A stretch of DNA of 64,000 nt from Cervus elaphus (Eukaryota > Chordata > Mammalia > Artiodactyla > Cervidae): NCBI RefSeq assembly GCF_910594005.1, contig NC_057815.1, forward strand, positions 64,990,052 through 65,054,051. Direction: 5' to 3'. Both the position numbers and the translations under genes were made by a program. The notes beneath the pieces are model-generated. The model made no database searches. It had not been told where the DNA came from and worked only from the letters and a program-made list of their open reading frames with translations. This document shows positions 1 to 11,843 of the stretch, one piece after another. Each line of letters starts with the position of its first letter. Positions within the stretch are counted from its first letter, which is position 1.

Positions 1-164
1 ATGTTTTCTATCTACATTATAGATGATCCCTTCCAGAACTGAAATTCCATAATCCTAGGTAAGAAGTTAAACAAAAATAGAAACTGCCTCATTCCTACCA
101 AAACTGATCTTCTCTACAGCCAAATTAGTGCTTTCAACCAAGGTGGTATGGAAAAACAATGGCC

Positions 165-275
165 TAGAGAGCAGAAGGCCCAGGTCTAAGTCCTGGCTCC
201 ACTATTTACTAAATACAATGAACAAATAACTTAATAAATCTAGGCCTAAGGTTCCTCATCTGAAAAACCACGGAC
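165..275 (+). repeat. MIR-like old SINE fragment
   Basis: It has the typical MIR order: a 'gtcctggctccactatttact' type segment followed by a 'cctcatctgaaaa' segment. It is heavily decayed. The family call rests on motif resemblance only. Confidence 0.5.
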
Positions 276-530
276 CCTGGTGGTCACTTATGTTTAATTC
301 TTCTTAGCATCAAGACCTATCCTCAGAGAGCCAAGGGACAGATTGTTTCCATTCTTGTTCATATCAAAGGACACTCTAGCCACAGACACAAATGGAAAGG
401 AGGCTAAAGCACTTTTTTTCCCTTCCCTGTGAAGTCTCACACAGTTGGACATGCTCTTTCATTTGGAATTCTGAAGCAAATGCTCTAGGAAAAACAACCC
501 CTCCCCAAAGAAAAGGTACTCTTAGTTTAG

Positions 531-754
531 TGGGGTTTGCCAAGTGGCCCAGGAGTAAAGAATCCACCGACCAATAAAGGAGACGCAAGAGATGCGAGTT
601 CAATTCCTGGGTCAGGAAGATCCCCTGGAGGAGGGCATAGCAACCTACTCCAGTATTCTTGCTTGGAAAATTTCATGGACAGAGGAGCCTGGCAAGCTAC
701 AGTACACGGGGTCACAAAGAGTCAGACACGACTGAGAGACTGAGTGCTCAATCA
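531..754 (+). repeat. Bov-tA SINE
   Basis: The tRNA-Glu-derived head is degenerate (a 'gtaaagaatccacc'-like segment). The BovB-derived body is clear: 'ctccagtattcttgc', 'atggacagaggagcctgg' and the end 'cagacacgactgag'. It is flanked by the short direct repeat 'tagtttag' (523-530 and 755-762), a plausible target-site duplication. An open frame at 537-743 is only SINE sequence. Confidence 0.85.
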
Positions 755-790
755 TAGTTTAGCAGTCTTACACAAGAAAAGAATCTGAAG

Positions 791-900
791 ACAATGTATG
801 ACAAAACCCACTGAAATGTTGTGAAGTAATTAGCCTCCAACTAATAAAAAAAAATAATAAAAAAATTTTAAAAAATTAATTAATTAAAAAAAAAAAGAAA
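791..900 (+). mobile_element. Ultra-short L1 3'-end insertion
   Basis: About 60 nt match the extreme 3' end of the L1 copies at 4615-4680 and 52230-52300 ('acaatgtatgacaaaaccca', 'ttagcctccaactaat'), followed by an impure A/T-rich tail. The insertion is bounded by a perfect 15-bp direct repeat, gaaaagaatctgaag, at 776-790 and 901-915. This is the mark of target-primed reverse transcription with extreme 5' truncation. Confidence 0.9.
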
Positions 901-1628
901 GAAAAGAATCTGAAGAGTTAAAGCTTTAATAAGTTCAACATGAGTCTGCAGAGTGATATGACTGCTGAAGACACCAGTAGCTAATCAGACTGCATTAACA
1001 GACACACAGGGCAGTTCTGTGCTGATCAAACTACACCTACAGGTCTGCGTCCAACTCTAGGAGCCATGATCTAAGAAAGATATTAATGAAAGTGTCTACA
1101 TGAAGGAGACCAAGATGAAGAGTAGGATGGGGAAAAAAAAAAGCTTTCTTCTAACTAGGTCTATTTTACCTGGAAGAGAAGACTCAAGAGAGAGTCTTAA
1201 CTGTACTTTGACTCAACCTTTGAATCATCCAGGACTCAGCAGAGCCAGGACCAAGTGGGAATCTTCAGAAGGGCTGCTTCAAAAACCCAGCAGGCTCCCT
1301 TTCTCTGGAGATGAAGCAGCCAAAGTTGGGGGGTGGGGGGAGCTGGTGAAGAGAGGGGTAGGAAAATAGGATGGTTTTCAACAAGAATTCTACTAAAGAA
1401 CAAACCCAACTCTCTTTGGAGCATCTTTCCCCATTCTCAGCACAGTGACTCTACTCAGTGTTATTCAGTCTCGATACAGTCTCTTTTCAGTGACTGGACG
1501 CAGAACCATTTCCGTAGTTTGCTCTTTACTAAGCATTTTTACTCATGTCCTTTTAAAGCCAAATTGCTACCCATCTTCTTCTCTCGTCTCTAAACCTTCC
1601 AGGAACTAGGACTGACAACCAAGCTATT

Positions 1629-1848
<220 letters not shown>

Positions 1849-2794
1849 TCACATCATCTATATGTCCTTCCACGGGAATATGCCCTACTTGCCAAGCAGA
1901 CTGCCTTTTCTTCTTTGTTACATGTTTCACTCAAGAAAAAAATATAAAATAAGAAATTCATTCCTCATATTTTTTAATTATGGAAAAAGGAAGAAGAATT
2001 AACAACTTTTGAGTGCTTATTTATACACTAAGCAACATTCCAAGAGCTTCTATTTTCTCATTTAATCTTCACAACCAATAGATTATATCATACTTATCTT
2101 AAAAATGAGAACAGTAATACTCTATAAGAACACAATTTGCCCCAAATTTTGCCTCAAAACATTAAGTTTAAAGAGATTAAATTACTTGCTGTGAAGATTT
2201 TAAAATATGTCCTTAAATCTTTGACAATCCTCCCACAAAAGTCAAACTCTCCCCTTGAACATAGACTGACATTAGTGACTCATCTTCTAAGAAACAGAAT
2301 GTGGCAGCAATGATGTTGAATGACTTCCAAGGCTAGGTTAGAAAAGGCAATATAGATTCCACCTGGCTCACTCCCCTTTGGGACACATGCCTTGGGAGCA
2401 CTGAGCCAACATGTAAGAAGCCTGGCCACCCTGAATCTGTCATTCTGGAGAGGTAATTTGCGGAGACTATAGAGAGCTAGCAATGTCTGAGCCAGGTCCA
2501 GATGGCTGAGTCTTCCAGCCCAGGAGTCAGACAAGTGAGTGACTGAGACTTTAGGTTACTCTAGCCCTTAGTTTTTGAGTTACTTCACCTGATGTCAAGT
2601 GGACACAGAGGAGCTGTGCAAGAAGAGGGGGTCAAGTGACAAACATAGGCTGATGGAAGCTATACCTAAAGGAAGGGCCAGATGCTAGTGGAACCTCTTT
2701 AGAGAACAAAGAATTGGGGCTGCAACCATCAAGCCTTAAGGATAGGAAAGGAATGTACTGTAAATATAAAGAGTCAGAACCTATAGAAAGAGAC

Positions 2795-2940
2795 CATTTC
2801 CTGTGTGACTTTGGGGCAAGCGACTCAGCATCTCTGAGCCTGCTTTCCCCTCAAAATGAGGGTTAATTATCCCTCTCACTTGCGTGTGGTAAGGATTAAA
2901 TAAGTCATGTTTGCAGAAGTCATAAACTGCCTTTGCACAT
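2795..2940 (+). repeat. MIR-like fragment
   Basis: It shows the MIR core order: 'gactttggggcaagc', 'tctctgagcctgctttccc', then 'gtggtaaggattaaataag' and a downstream 'cctttgcaca' segment. It is old and diverged. Confidence 0.65.
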
Positions 2941-3202
2941 GTCTTTTAATAGCCCACAGAGCATTTTATAAATTGAAACTATACTTAAAAAATCAAATTC
3001 CACCCAAAAAGTCCAACTCTCTATAAAAAAAACAACCTAAAGGTCTAGGAACACTGAACTCCAGTGACAACTCAAGAATTTTATTTAGGAGAGGCTTAAG
3101 GGCTGCAGTTTGATGGGAAGGGAGGGTGGTGGCTAAGGGACTTGTCATAATACTGTGCTTGCATAGCAAGTACATTGTGTTTATGCAGGTTGCTCATTAA
3201 TA

Positions 3203-4335
3203 GACCAATGGAACAGAATAGAAAGCCCAGAGATAAATCCACGAACCTATGGACACCTTATCTTTGACAAAGGAGGCAAGGATATACAATGGAAAAAAGA
3301 CAACCTCTTTAACAAGTGGTGCTGGGAAAACTGGTCAACCACTTGCAAAAGAATGAAACTAGAACACTTTCTAACACCATACACAAAAATAAACTCAAAA
3401 TGGATTAAAGATCTAAATGTAAGACCAGAAACTATAAAACTCCTAGAGGAGAACATAGGCAAAACACTCTCCGACATAAATCACAGCAAGATCCTCTATG
3501 ACCCACCTCCCAGAATATTGGAAATAAAAGCAAAACTAAACAAATGGGATCTAATGAAACTTAAAAGCTTTTGCATTACAAAGGAAACTATAAGTAAGGT
3601 GAAAAGACAGCCGTCAGATTGGGAGAAAATAATAGCAAATGAGAAACAGACAAAGGATTAATCTCAAAAATATACAAGCAACTCCTGCAGCTCAATTCCA
3701 GAAAAATAAATGACCCAATCAAAAAATGGGCCAGAGAACTAAACAGACATTTCTCCAAAGAAGACATACAGATGGCTAACAAACACATGAAAAGGTGCTC
3801 AACATCACTCATTATCAGAGAAATGCAAATCAAAACCACAATGAGGTACCATTACACACCAATCAGGATGGCTGCTATCCAAAAGTCTACAAGCAATAAA
3901 TGCTGGAGAGGGTGTGGAGAAAAGGGAACCCTCTTACACTGTTGGTGGGAATGCAAACTAGTACAGCCGCTATGGAGAACAGTGTGGAGATTCCTTAAAA
4001 AACTGGAAATAGAACTGCCATATGACCCAGCAATCCCACTTCTGGGCATACACACTGAGGAAACCAGATCTGAAAGAGACACGTGCACCCCAATGTTCAT
4101 CGCAGCACTGTTTATAATAGCCAGCACATGGAAGCAACCTAGATGCCCATCAGGAGATGAATGGATAAGGAAGCTGTGGTACATATACACCATGGAATAT
4201 TACTCAGCCGTTAAAAAGAATTCATTTGAACCAGTCCTAATGAGATGGATGAAACTGGAGCCCCTTATACAGAGTGAAGTAAGCCAGAAAGATAAAGAAC
4301 ATTACAGCATACTAACACATATATATGGAATTTAG
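3203..4335 (+). pseudogene. L1 ORF2 C-terminal remnant
   Basis: Two open segments in different frames make up the last third of L1 ORF2p, past the reverse transcriptase catalytic core. The first (3203-3661) is in one frame; the second (about 3640-4335) lies in another. The break is at 'aatgagaaacagaca' near 3640, where the full-length copy encodes NEETDKG. One missing base explains the shift. The cysteine motif of the C-terminal domain (CWRGCGEKG...HCWWEC, CX3CX7HX4C spacing) is intact near 3901-3956. It lacks the endonuclease and reverse transcriptase domains, so it is a dead fragment. Confidence 0.92.
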
Positions 4336-4692
4336 AAAGATGGTAACGATAACCCTATATGCAAAACAGAAAAAGAGACACAGAAATACAGAACAGACTT
4401 TTGAACTCTGTGGGAGAAGGTGAGGGTGGGATGTTTCAAAAGAACAGCATGTATACTATCTATGGTGAAACAGATCACCAGCCCAGGTGGGATGCATGAG
4501 ACAAGTGCTCGGGCCTGGTACACTGGGAAGACCTAGAGGAATCGGGTGGAGAGGGAGGTGGGAGGGGGGATCGGGATGGGGAATAAGTGTAAATCTATGG
4601 CTGATTCATATCAATGTATGACAAAACCCACTGAAATGTTGTGAAGTAATTAGCCTCCAACTAATAAAAAAATTTAAAAAAAAATAAAAAAA
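3203..4692 (+). mobile_element. 5'-truncated young ruminant L1 (3' ORF2, 3' UTR and tail)
   Basis: It starts abruptly inside ORF2 at the codons for DQWNRIESP and runs through the ORF2 stop at 4333-4335, the 3' UTR and an A-rich tail. It is nearly colinear with the full-length minus-strand L1 at 40.4-47.8 kb, so the two belong to the same family. A 7-bp direct repeat, attaata (3196-3202 and 4693-4699), is a possible target-site duplication. Unlike the full-length copy, it keeps the terminal 'ccactgaaatgttgtgaag' segment before poly(A). Confidence 0.92.
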
Positions 4693-5939
4693 ATTAATAT
4701 TATAATGCAACATTTTATAAAGATGTTTTTGCTTAAATTTTACTTAAAATTAAGAAAAAATTAACTGTCTATATCAAACAATATGATGTCACAGTTAGGG
4801 CAGCTTAGAGGAGGGGGAGTGGGTACTGAGGAAGATAATGAGGGCTTCTTGATCATAGATGATACTTCTGTGCTCCCATGGCCCCTGTGTATACCTTCAT
4901 CATTCTTGTTATGGGTCTATCTCCCCTACCAAACTGTATACCCTTTGATAGACAGTCCCAGTTCCCTAGCTATAAACACAGCATTGGAAAATGTTGTATA
5001 GAACCAGAACTCTGATGTCCAATATACTTGAAGCAGGCATTATCCCATATCACTCGGAACTGTCCCACATTCAGCTAATAGCTAAAGTCTAATTTAAGAC
5101 AAAGTTTAAAAGCAATAAAAAAGCAAAAACAAAACCAAAGAGGCAACTTGCAGCTCCCACAACAAGGATTTACTATCTCGGACTCAGAACAAGTGGCTCT
5201 TCTGTCAGAAAGGTCTAAGAGGCTCCGTGAGAGTCCTGCCTCACCAGGGGGAATGCAGCACTGGCTAGAGCTGCAGCTCAGCAGCACTCTGAAGCGCCAA
5301 GGGACCAGTTGTCACTAGGTATATTTAGTTCTGTGAGCTCAGAAAAGTGATTTCCCTGGCGTGGTACAAAGCATGCAACCCCATCCCTAGTGAGGCAGTA
5401 GTGAAGGGGTATGGGTGACAGCAGACAGGAGGGGAGACATCTCTCCAGAATTCCCAGCAAAATAGGTCCATCCAGCTTCATTAGGGAACAGAATTCACTG
5501 AGGTAAAGCTGGAAGAGGAACAGCACATCTTTGGATGCAGGAATCAGGCAGGCCTCCTGGGTTCTTCCCTGGAAGCAATTACTCCTCCTTCCCTCTTTCA
5601 CCTTGCTCCCCAATGTTCACCCTGCATGTTTCCCAAACCACACCACACCACCTACCCTCTTGCTTCTCCACACATACAATGTTAATAACCCACAACACAC
5701 ATACCTCAGATCTGAGAAGCTTCCCAACTCTTGTTTACCATTTGAATATCTAGCAAGGACCCACAACAAATTTTAGCTACAACAGCTCTGCACACCATTG
5801 GTACTGAATGCTGGGACATGAACATGTCGGGGTGAAGTATCTGTTTTCAGTGAGACCAGAAGCTTTTGCTCAAGGTAAGGGAGAAGACAGTCATTTCTCA
5901 CTCACCTTTGTACATCTAGTCTTACTCCTGCCAGCCCAT

Positions 5940-6735
5940 CTACCATACTACTCACCAAAATAAGATTTGTAAAGTATAAGTCTAATTATACCAACATACC
6001 TACTTAAAACCCCATGACTCCCCATAACCTCCAGGATAAAGCCCTAGCTTCTTGGGCTTACATTCAAGGCCTGTTCCAATCTGGCCCATAGAGTAACTTC
6101 TCAGTCAGTTTCCTGGCCATTCTCCCTCCCTACCAGACATCTACACTCCAGACCAGGGGTCAGGAAACTACAGTTGTGGGCCAAATCGATCTTGCTGATT
6201 GTTTTTATAAATAAAGTTTTTTTGGAATACAGACACGTCATTCATTTATGCACTGTCCACAGTTGCTTTCATGCTTCAAAGGCAGAACTGAGTTGTGACA
6301 GAGACTATATGGACAGGAAAGCCTAAAATATTGACTACTATCTGGCAGAAAAAGTTTGCCAACACTTGCTCTAGATACACCAAGCCACTTCAGGTTCCTT
6401 GAACAAACCATGCTCCTTTATACTTCTAAGCTTTTACACAAGGTGCTCCATTTAATATATATCTCCTCTTCCATCTGCTGAAGAAAAAGTCTCTGCTTCT
6501 GTGAAGTTTTCCAGATCTTTCCCAAGCAAGTTAATTGCCCTCTCCTATTTGTTCTCTTAGTTCTCAGGGTCATACATCTATGACAGTACTTATCCCATTA
6601 TACCATAATTGCTATTTAATTACTCCCCTTTTACTCCCCCTAAGCAACTCAAATATAGAAACTGTATTTTATTTGTCATTTATCTCTTTATCCAGCACCT
6701 TGCAAATTCTCTGGAACACCTAAATAAATAAGTAA
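5940..6735 (+). repeat. L2 LINE 3' region, interrupted by a hAT element
   Basis: It has L2-type sequence in order: 'tgactccccataacctccag' with 'ataaagccctagcttcttgg', 'cattcaaggcctgttccaat', 'ttcctggccattctccctcc', and after the inserted hAT element 'caccaagccacttcagg', 'aagttttccagatctttccc' and the 'ccagcaccttgcaaattctc' end. It is a mammal-wide fossil. Confidence 0.7.
6164..6368 (+). mobile_element. Non-autonomous hAT-type DNA transposon (CAGGGGTC...CACTTG)
   Basis: The left terminus reads CAGGGGTCAGGAAACTAC and the right terminus is its degraded inverse (GTTTGCCAACACTTG). The interior carries 'aataaagtttttttggaata' and 'cctaaaatattgactactat'. It is flanked by 8-bp copies, ctccagac (6156-6163) and ctctagat (6369-6376), as expected for hAT insertion. 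Two related copies are at 14796-15100 and 31970-32195. The superfamily assignment is by motif; I do not assert the Repbase name. Confidence 0.75.
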
Positions 6736-7369
6736 TTCAGCTCTGTAAGCCAACCTCCAGGCATACAGCCTGGCACAGAGCAGGGTATGTGGTTATTAAA
6801 TAACTGAATGAGCGTCTCTCACTTGAGCTTGCCCTACAAGACCCAGAAGAATGCATAGTTTCAATTGGCAGTCAATGCATATTATGTCTACTATACAGAA
6901 GAAAGAAAAGTGTCCCCAAATTGCCAGCCAATCTAAAACAAAGATATTCATCTAGAAGTCAGGGGATTATACTGGCTTGGGTTCAATATAACATGATGGT
7001 TTCAAGCTTGGTTCTGGAGTCGGTATTATAAATGGATTAATTCACATAAAGAACTTAGAATAGTACCTGGAACAAAATAAGCTCTCATATGTATGAACTG
7101 AGCTCCACTATATATTAATACATTTAATATACTATAAGAGGAATATAAGGATACTAAGAACATTCAATCCTGAAGCCCACTATTACAATGATGCTGATCT
7201 CTCATGTGTAAAGAAGACACAAAAGAGGTAGAAGACAGATAGGTCCTAAGTGCTTGTTATTCAATATATCAAGACCATGTGCCAAGCAATCAGCAACAGA
7301 CGAGGCACTGTAAGCTATTGCCTTCTAAGGCCCTTTCTATTCTATTCAATGATTCTTACTTTGAAAGCT

Positions 7370-7790
7370 TTAACTCCATTTAAAATAGAAATTTCACAAC
7401 CTTGGCAAGACCCTACCTGCCTTATTTGCCATATCAACTGTCAATTCTTCCCATCCCCAGTGATAATGAAATACTCGAAATTCCCTGAAAGTACCAGGCT
7501 CTTGACAGGTCTCACATCTTTGCACATACTATTCCCTTAGCTAAAACACTCTCCTTCTCCTAATCATTCCAAATCATCTTTTCAGATTCAAATGACACAT
7601 TACAACTCTGTACATGGGTAAAACTAACTTAACTCTTCCTCTTCTGTGACTCCATCATAATATCCACTTATCCTTTTTATATCCTTATCTGTTTACACAG
7701 CTATTTCCACAACCAGAGGAACATCTTCTAGGCAGCAACTTTACCATTCACTTCCATCCATCTAGTACCCAGCACATATGCAGGTACAGA
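7370..7790 (+). repeat. L2 LINE fragment
   Basis: Phrases typical of the L2 3' end appear in order: 'catctttgcacatactattc', 'cttttcagattcaaatgaca', 'cttcctcttctgtgactcc' and 'ctagtacccagcacatatgc'. The copy is diverged. Confidence 0.6.
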
Positions 7791-8118
7791 GAATCTCTCT
7801 GAGGCCAATAATATAGTTTAGTCCTTGTCATGGAATTCTCCTTGATGTCCTCAGGCCATGACATTGGTCATATGATGCAGATGAAACCTTAGAGGTAGCA
7901 TCTAAAGTTGCAACTTGCTAAGTACCTGGCCAGAATGGTAAAGACTAATAAATTTAACATCTCCAGTCTTGAAAACTATCAGGACCAAAGTATCCAAAAA
8001 CAAGCCAAGGACTACTGCCTGGGGATTCTTATGAGAGGGGGATGAAGATGGATCACTAAAAATATTTCCCCAGAAAGAAAGGATTATCTTCTTAATTGGG
8101 ATCAATTCTGCTATATTT

Positions 8119-8327
8119 GGGCTTCCCTGCTGGCTCAGTGGGTAAAAAAATCAGCCTGCAATGCAGGATACCTGGATTTGATCCCTGGGTTAGGAAGATC
8201 CCCTAGAGAGGGAAATCGCAACTCACTCCAGTATTCTTGCTGGAGAAATCCCATGGACAGAGGAGCCTGAGGGGCTACAGTCCATGAGGTCGTGAGAGTT
8301 GGACACAACTTAGCAACTAAACCACCA
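8119..8327 (+). repeat. Bov-tA SINE with 11-bp target-site duplication
   Basis: It carries the head 'gggcttccctgctggctcag', the box 'tttgatccctggg', the body 'actccagtattcttgct' and the tail 'ggacacaacttagcaac'. A perfect direct repeat, ctgctatattt, lies at 8108-8118 and 8328-8338. Confidence 0.95.
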
Positions 8328-8420
8328 CTGCTATATTTACATAGGATGAAAACACAGCATGGTACAGAATGTGCTATAGGTAAGAATGTTTTTAAAAACT
8401 GATGAGTTAGAGGGGACTTT

Positions 8421-8632
8421 GGGGCTTCCCTGGTGGCTCAGAGGTTAAAGCGTCTGCCTGCAATGCGGGAGGCCTGGGTTCGATCCCTGGTTTGGGGAGA
8501 TCCCCTGGAGAAGGAAATGGCAACCCACTCCAGTATTCTTGCCTGGAGAATCCCATGGACAGAGGAGCCTGGTGGGCTACAGTCCACAGAGTCGCAAAGA
8601 GTTGGACACGACTGAGCGACTTCACTTTTGAC
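8421..8632 (+). repeat. Bov-tA SINE
   Basis: This well-preserved copy has 'cttccctggtggctcag' and the RNA polymerase III B-box-like 'gggttcgatccctgg', followed by 'gagaatcccatggacagagg' and 'gttggacacgactgagcg'. It lies about 93 bp from the preceding Bov-tA in the same orientation. Each copy is a separate insertion, because the first has its own duplication. Confidence 0.95.
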
Positions 8633-9904
8633 TTGACAGTGTAAGGAGCTCCATAGACCCAGTAAAGTGGCAAAAATTACTTTCTAACAGCAATCATTTA
8701 AAGTTTCTAGAAATGGTCCTAGGGCATACAGCAAATGAAGAAACATCAAGATCTACTAAAACTCAGGAAGAAGAGTGACAGTCTGTAGTACTTTAATTAA
8801 CACGTGCTCTCTCTCTTCCTCCCCGCTTTCAAATCAGTAAGACAGAAACTCCATTCCAGACTGGTGCAGCCAAGAACAGAAGGCTCCCTCTTTCCCAGGC
8901 TCCCAGTTGGAAGGCTATCTGCCTAAGAGAAGCAGATGACAGCATGTCTTCTCCCATCTTCAGTTATCTGTTGCTAAAGCTAAGTTCTAGAAGAATCCAG
9001 CCAAGAAGTGGGCCTCCCTACTTCCACTTAGGTCCCACTTATGGGGCAGGGACTTCACCTTGGATGCAGAGCCACGGAGGATATTGGGGCATTGATTGCC
9101 ATTTTCCTAGCTTATAAGACAGCAATTATACTCTGGGAGAGGTAAGCCAAGAAGGGTACTGCCACCCTTCCATCAAATGCTCGGCTACTAAGGTAGGGGT
9201 GTCAAAGAGAAGCCATTATCAACTGACCTTCAACTCCAGAACCATAGCTCAGAGATTTTGCCTGGTGGGAGAAGCAGGGTTTAAATAGAGAGTTTTTAAC
9301 CTTTCCCCAAAGGAAATTATTTTTTTTTTGCAACAGAATGTGAAGAAGTTCAATACTAAGGGCTCTCTGAAAAACAGTGAAAATTGTAGTGAAAGGCAAT
9401 TGAGAGGAGATGGGTGGATTCATTAGAGATATAGGTTAAACTGTAGGCTAAAGAATTTGCTGATGAGAACATGGAAAAGAAACAGTTGGGAGGAGCCCCC
9501 CTGGAGTAGGAACAAATCTCAAACACTGATCTCAGGAACTATGCTTTCAAAGGAGCTCTAATATGATTGGATCATTCTGTGGAGAAAACTTCTGCCCCAG
9601 GGCATTGTTGAAAGCAATAGAGTAATAATCAGATGACAACTAACAGCGCTTAACATCTGAGTGTGGCCAGGAAAAGACAAAGTCAAAGACAGCCCTGCCA
9701 AAACCACTGCCATTCAAAGGTGACTGCGGGTATATCCAAGGCTGTACCCTCTGAGAAGCAACATCAGAGGCTTCACATTATAAGGAGTTGGTAGGAATAG
9801 ACCACTGAAATAATCTTTCTAGTCACCAAACAAATAAACAAGTAAATAATAATAAGCCTCAGAGGGGTTGGGAGTTGTAGCCAGAGTTGCTACAGTATAC
9901 TATC

Positions 9905-9953
9905 AAAAAATCCACTTTCTAAAAAAAAAAAAAAAAAAAAAAATCCACTTTCT
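9905..9953. mobile_element. Poly(A)-only insertion flanked by a direct repeat
   Basis: The segment aaaaaatccactttct occurs at 9905-9920 and again at about 9938-9953, separated only by a pure A run. This looks like a retroposon insertion that retained nothing but its tail. Duplication by slippage or repair is an alternative. Confidence 0.6.
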
Positions 9954-9985
9954 AACAACATATACATTGTGCACGTATGTTTATG

Positions 9986-10212
9986 TGTGTGTGTGTGCAA
10001 GCTAAGTTGCTTCAATCGGGTCTGACTCTTTGCAGCCCCATGGACTAGAGCCCACCAGGCTCCTCTGTCCATGGGATTCTCCAGGCAAGAATACTGGAGT
10101 GTGATGCTGTGCCCTCCTTCAAGGGATCTTATCAACCCAGGAATTGAACTCACATTTCTTATGTCTCCTACATTGGCAGGCAGGTTCTTTACCACTAGCA
10201 CTACCTAAGGAC
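9986..10212 (-). repeat. Bov-tA SINE, reverse orientation
   Basis: The complementary motifs 'gcagccccatggacta', 'agcccaccaggctcctct', 'gcaagaatactggag' and 'tctttaccactagcact' are all present. It is bordered on the left by a (GT)n run and on the right by (GT)/(CA) repeats. Confidence 0.92.
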
Positions 10213-10290
10213 CCCGTGTGTGTGTATCACACACACACATACATATATAGATATCTCTCTCTTTCTCCCCTGCCCCATATATATATGGCA
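10213..10290. repeat. Compound microsatellite
   Basis: A run of gtgtgtgtgt, acacacacac, atatatagatat, tctctctctt and atatatatat tracts with few interruptions lies next to the 3' side of the reverse Bov-tA. It is likely to vary in length between individuals. Confidence 0.85.
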
Positions 10291-10755
10291 TGCAAAATAA
10301 CAAGGAAGTATGACCCATACACCAGAAAAAAAGCACACAACAGAAATTGTGAGAGCAACCAAATTTCAAACTTAATAGAAAAAGGCTTCACAGTAACCAG
10401 TACAAATATGTTCAAAGACAAAAGGAAACCATAAGTAAAGAAGTAAGGGAATGTTTGATGACAATGTCACATTAAATAAGGAATGTTAACAGATAGAAAT
10501 TACAAAAAAGAACCAAAGGGATGCTGTGGAGTTGAAAAATACAGTAATTAAAATGAAAATTTCAGAAGAAGAGCTCAACAGCAGCTCGGAACCACCAAAA
10601 GACAGAAGTAGCAAATTTGATGTTGGACTAAAAGAGACTATTACACAATCCCAAAAAAGACAGGAAAAAAGGATGAGAAAAATGAACAGTTTCAGAGGAA
10701 TGTGGAATACCACTTTGCTCACATGCATAATGGAAGGATCAAAAGGTAAGAATGG

Positions 10756-10870
10756 GGATTTCCCTGGTGGCCTAGTGGTTAGGATTCTGAGCTTTCACTG
10801 CTGTGGCCTGGGTTCAATCCCTGGTCAGGAAAATGAGATCCTGAAAGCCACAGAACATGGCCAAAGGAAA
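10756..10870 (+). repeat. CHR-type tRNA-Glu SINE
   Basis: It carries 'gatttccctggtggcctag', 'tggttaggattctgag', the B-box-like 'gggttcaatccctggtc' and a 'ggccaaaggaaaaa' tail. This is the cetartiodactyl CHR family, distinct from Bov-tA because the BovB-derived body is absent. Confidence 0.85.
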
Positions 10871-10906
10871 AAGGAGAGGATGAAGAGAAAGCAGCAGGGA
10901 AAAAAA

Positions 10907-10964
10907 TTAGGGTTTTTCCGTAGCACAGGAAAACCAAACAAACTTTTTGGCCAACCCAATACAA
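10907..10964 (+). mobile_element. Mariner terminal fragment
   Basis: The sequence 'aaactttttggccaacccaa' followed by TA is the inverted-repeat end of the ruminant mariner family. It is preceded by 'gtttttccgtagcacagg' as in its subterminal region. Only one end is visible here. The call is by motif recognition. Confidence 0.6.
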
Positions 10965-11210
10965 AAAAATAAGACCTGAGAATTTCCCAAGTTTATTGAA
11001 AAACATTAATCTAGTCATCCAGAAAGTTCAACAAACTTCGAAGAGAACAGGACAAATGCAAAGAGATTCACAAACAGACACATCACAGAAAATGTTAAGA
11101 GCCAAAGGCAAAGAGAAAATCTTAAAAGCAGCAAAAAAAAAAAAATTCATTATACATCAAGGAAGTTAAATAAAATCAATAGCCTACTTCTCATCAAAAA
11201 CAATGGATGC

Positions 11211-11843
11211 CATATATCCAGAGAAAAAACGTGGTGCAAAAGGATACATGCACCCCAATGTTCACTGCAGCACTATTTACAACAGTCAATACACGTTAAC
11301 AACCTAAATGTCCATTGACAGAGAAATGGATAAAAAAGATGTGTTACATATATACAACGGAATATTACTCGGTCATTTAAAAGAATGAAACAACTCATTT
11401 GTAACAAGATGGATGGACTTAGAGATCGTCATACTGACTGAAGTAAATCAGACAGAGAAGGAGAAATACTGTATTACATCCCTTATATGCAGAATCTAAA
11501 AAGAAATAATACAAATGAACTTATTTATGAAACAGATTCACAGACTTAGAGAACAAATTTATGATTCCCAGGGGGGAAGGATAAGGGAAAGGGATAGTTA
11601 GGGAGTTTGGGATGGACAGGTACACTCTGCTATATTTAAAATGGATAACCAACAAGGACCTACTGTATAGCACAAGGAGTTCTGCTCAATGTTATGTGGC
11701 AGCCTGGATGAGAGGGGAGTCTGGGGGAGACTGGATACATATATATGTATGGCTGAGTCCCTTTGCTGTCCAACTGCAATGATCACAACATTGCTAATCA
11801 GTTATAGTCTGATACAAAATAAAAAGTTAAAAACAAACAAACA
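11211..11843 (+). mobile_element. L1 3' fragment nested in an older L1
   Basis: It has the 3' end of ORF2 plus the 3' UTR: 'caccccaatgttcactgcag', 'gaatattactcggtcattt', 'aacaaggacctactgtatag' and an A-rich tail. Imperfect 15-bp duplications, aaaaacaatggatgc (11196-11210) and aaaaacaattgatgc (11844-11858), flank it. The older L1 resumes in register beyond them. Confidence 0.85.

Noticed and set aside
8440..8490. tRNA-like A/B-box sequence in the Bov-tA copies
   Set aside because: The tRNA-Glu resemblance is the SINE's ancestral promoter. No cloverleaf or intact acceptor stem is expected or seen, so no tRNA gene is called.
10526..10972. 148-codon open frame, possible novel lysine-rich protein
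   Set aside because: It is a chance fusion of old L1 ORF1, a CHR SINE and a mariner end.
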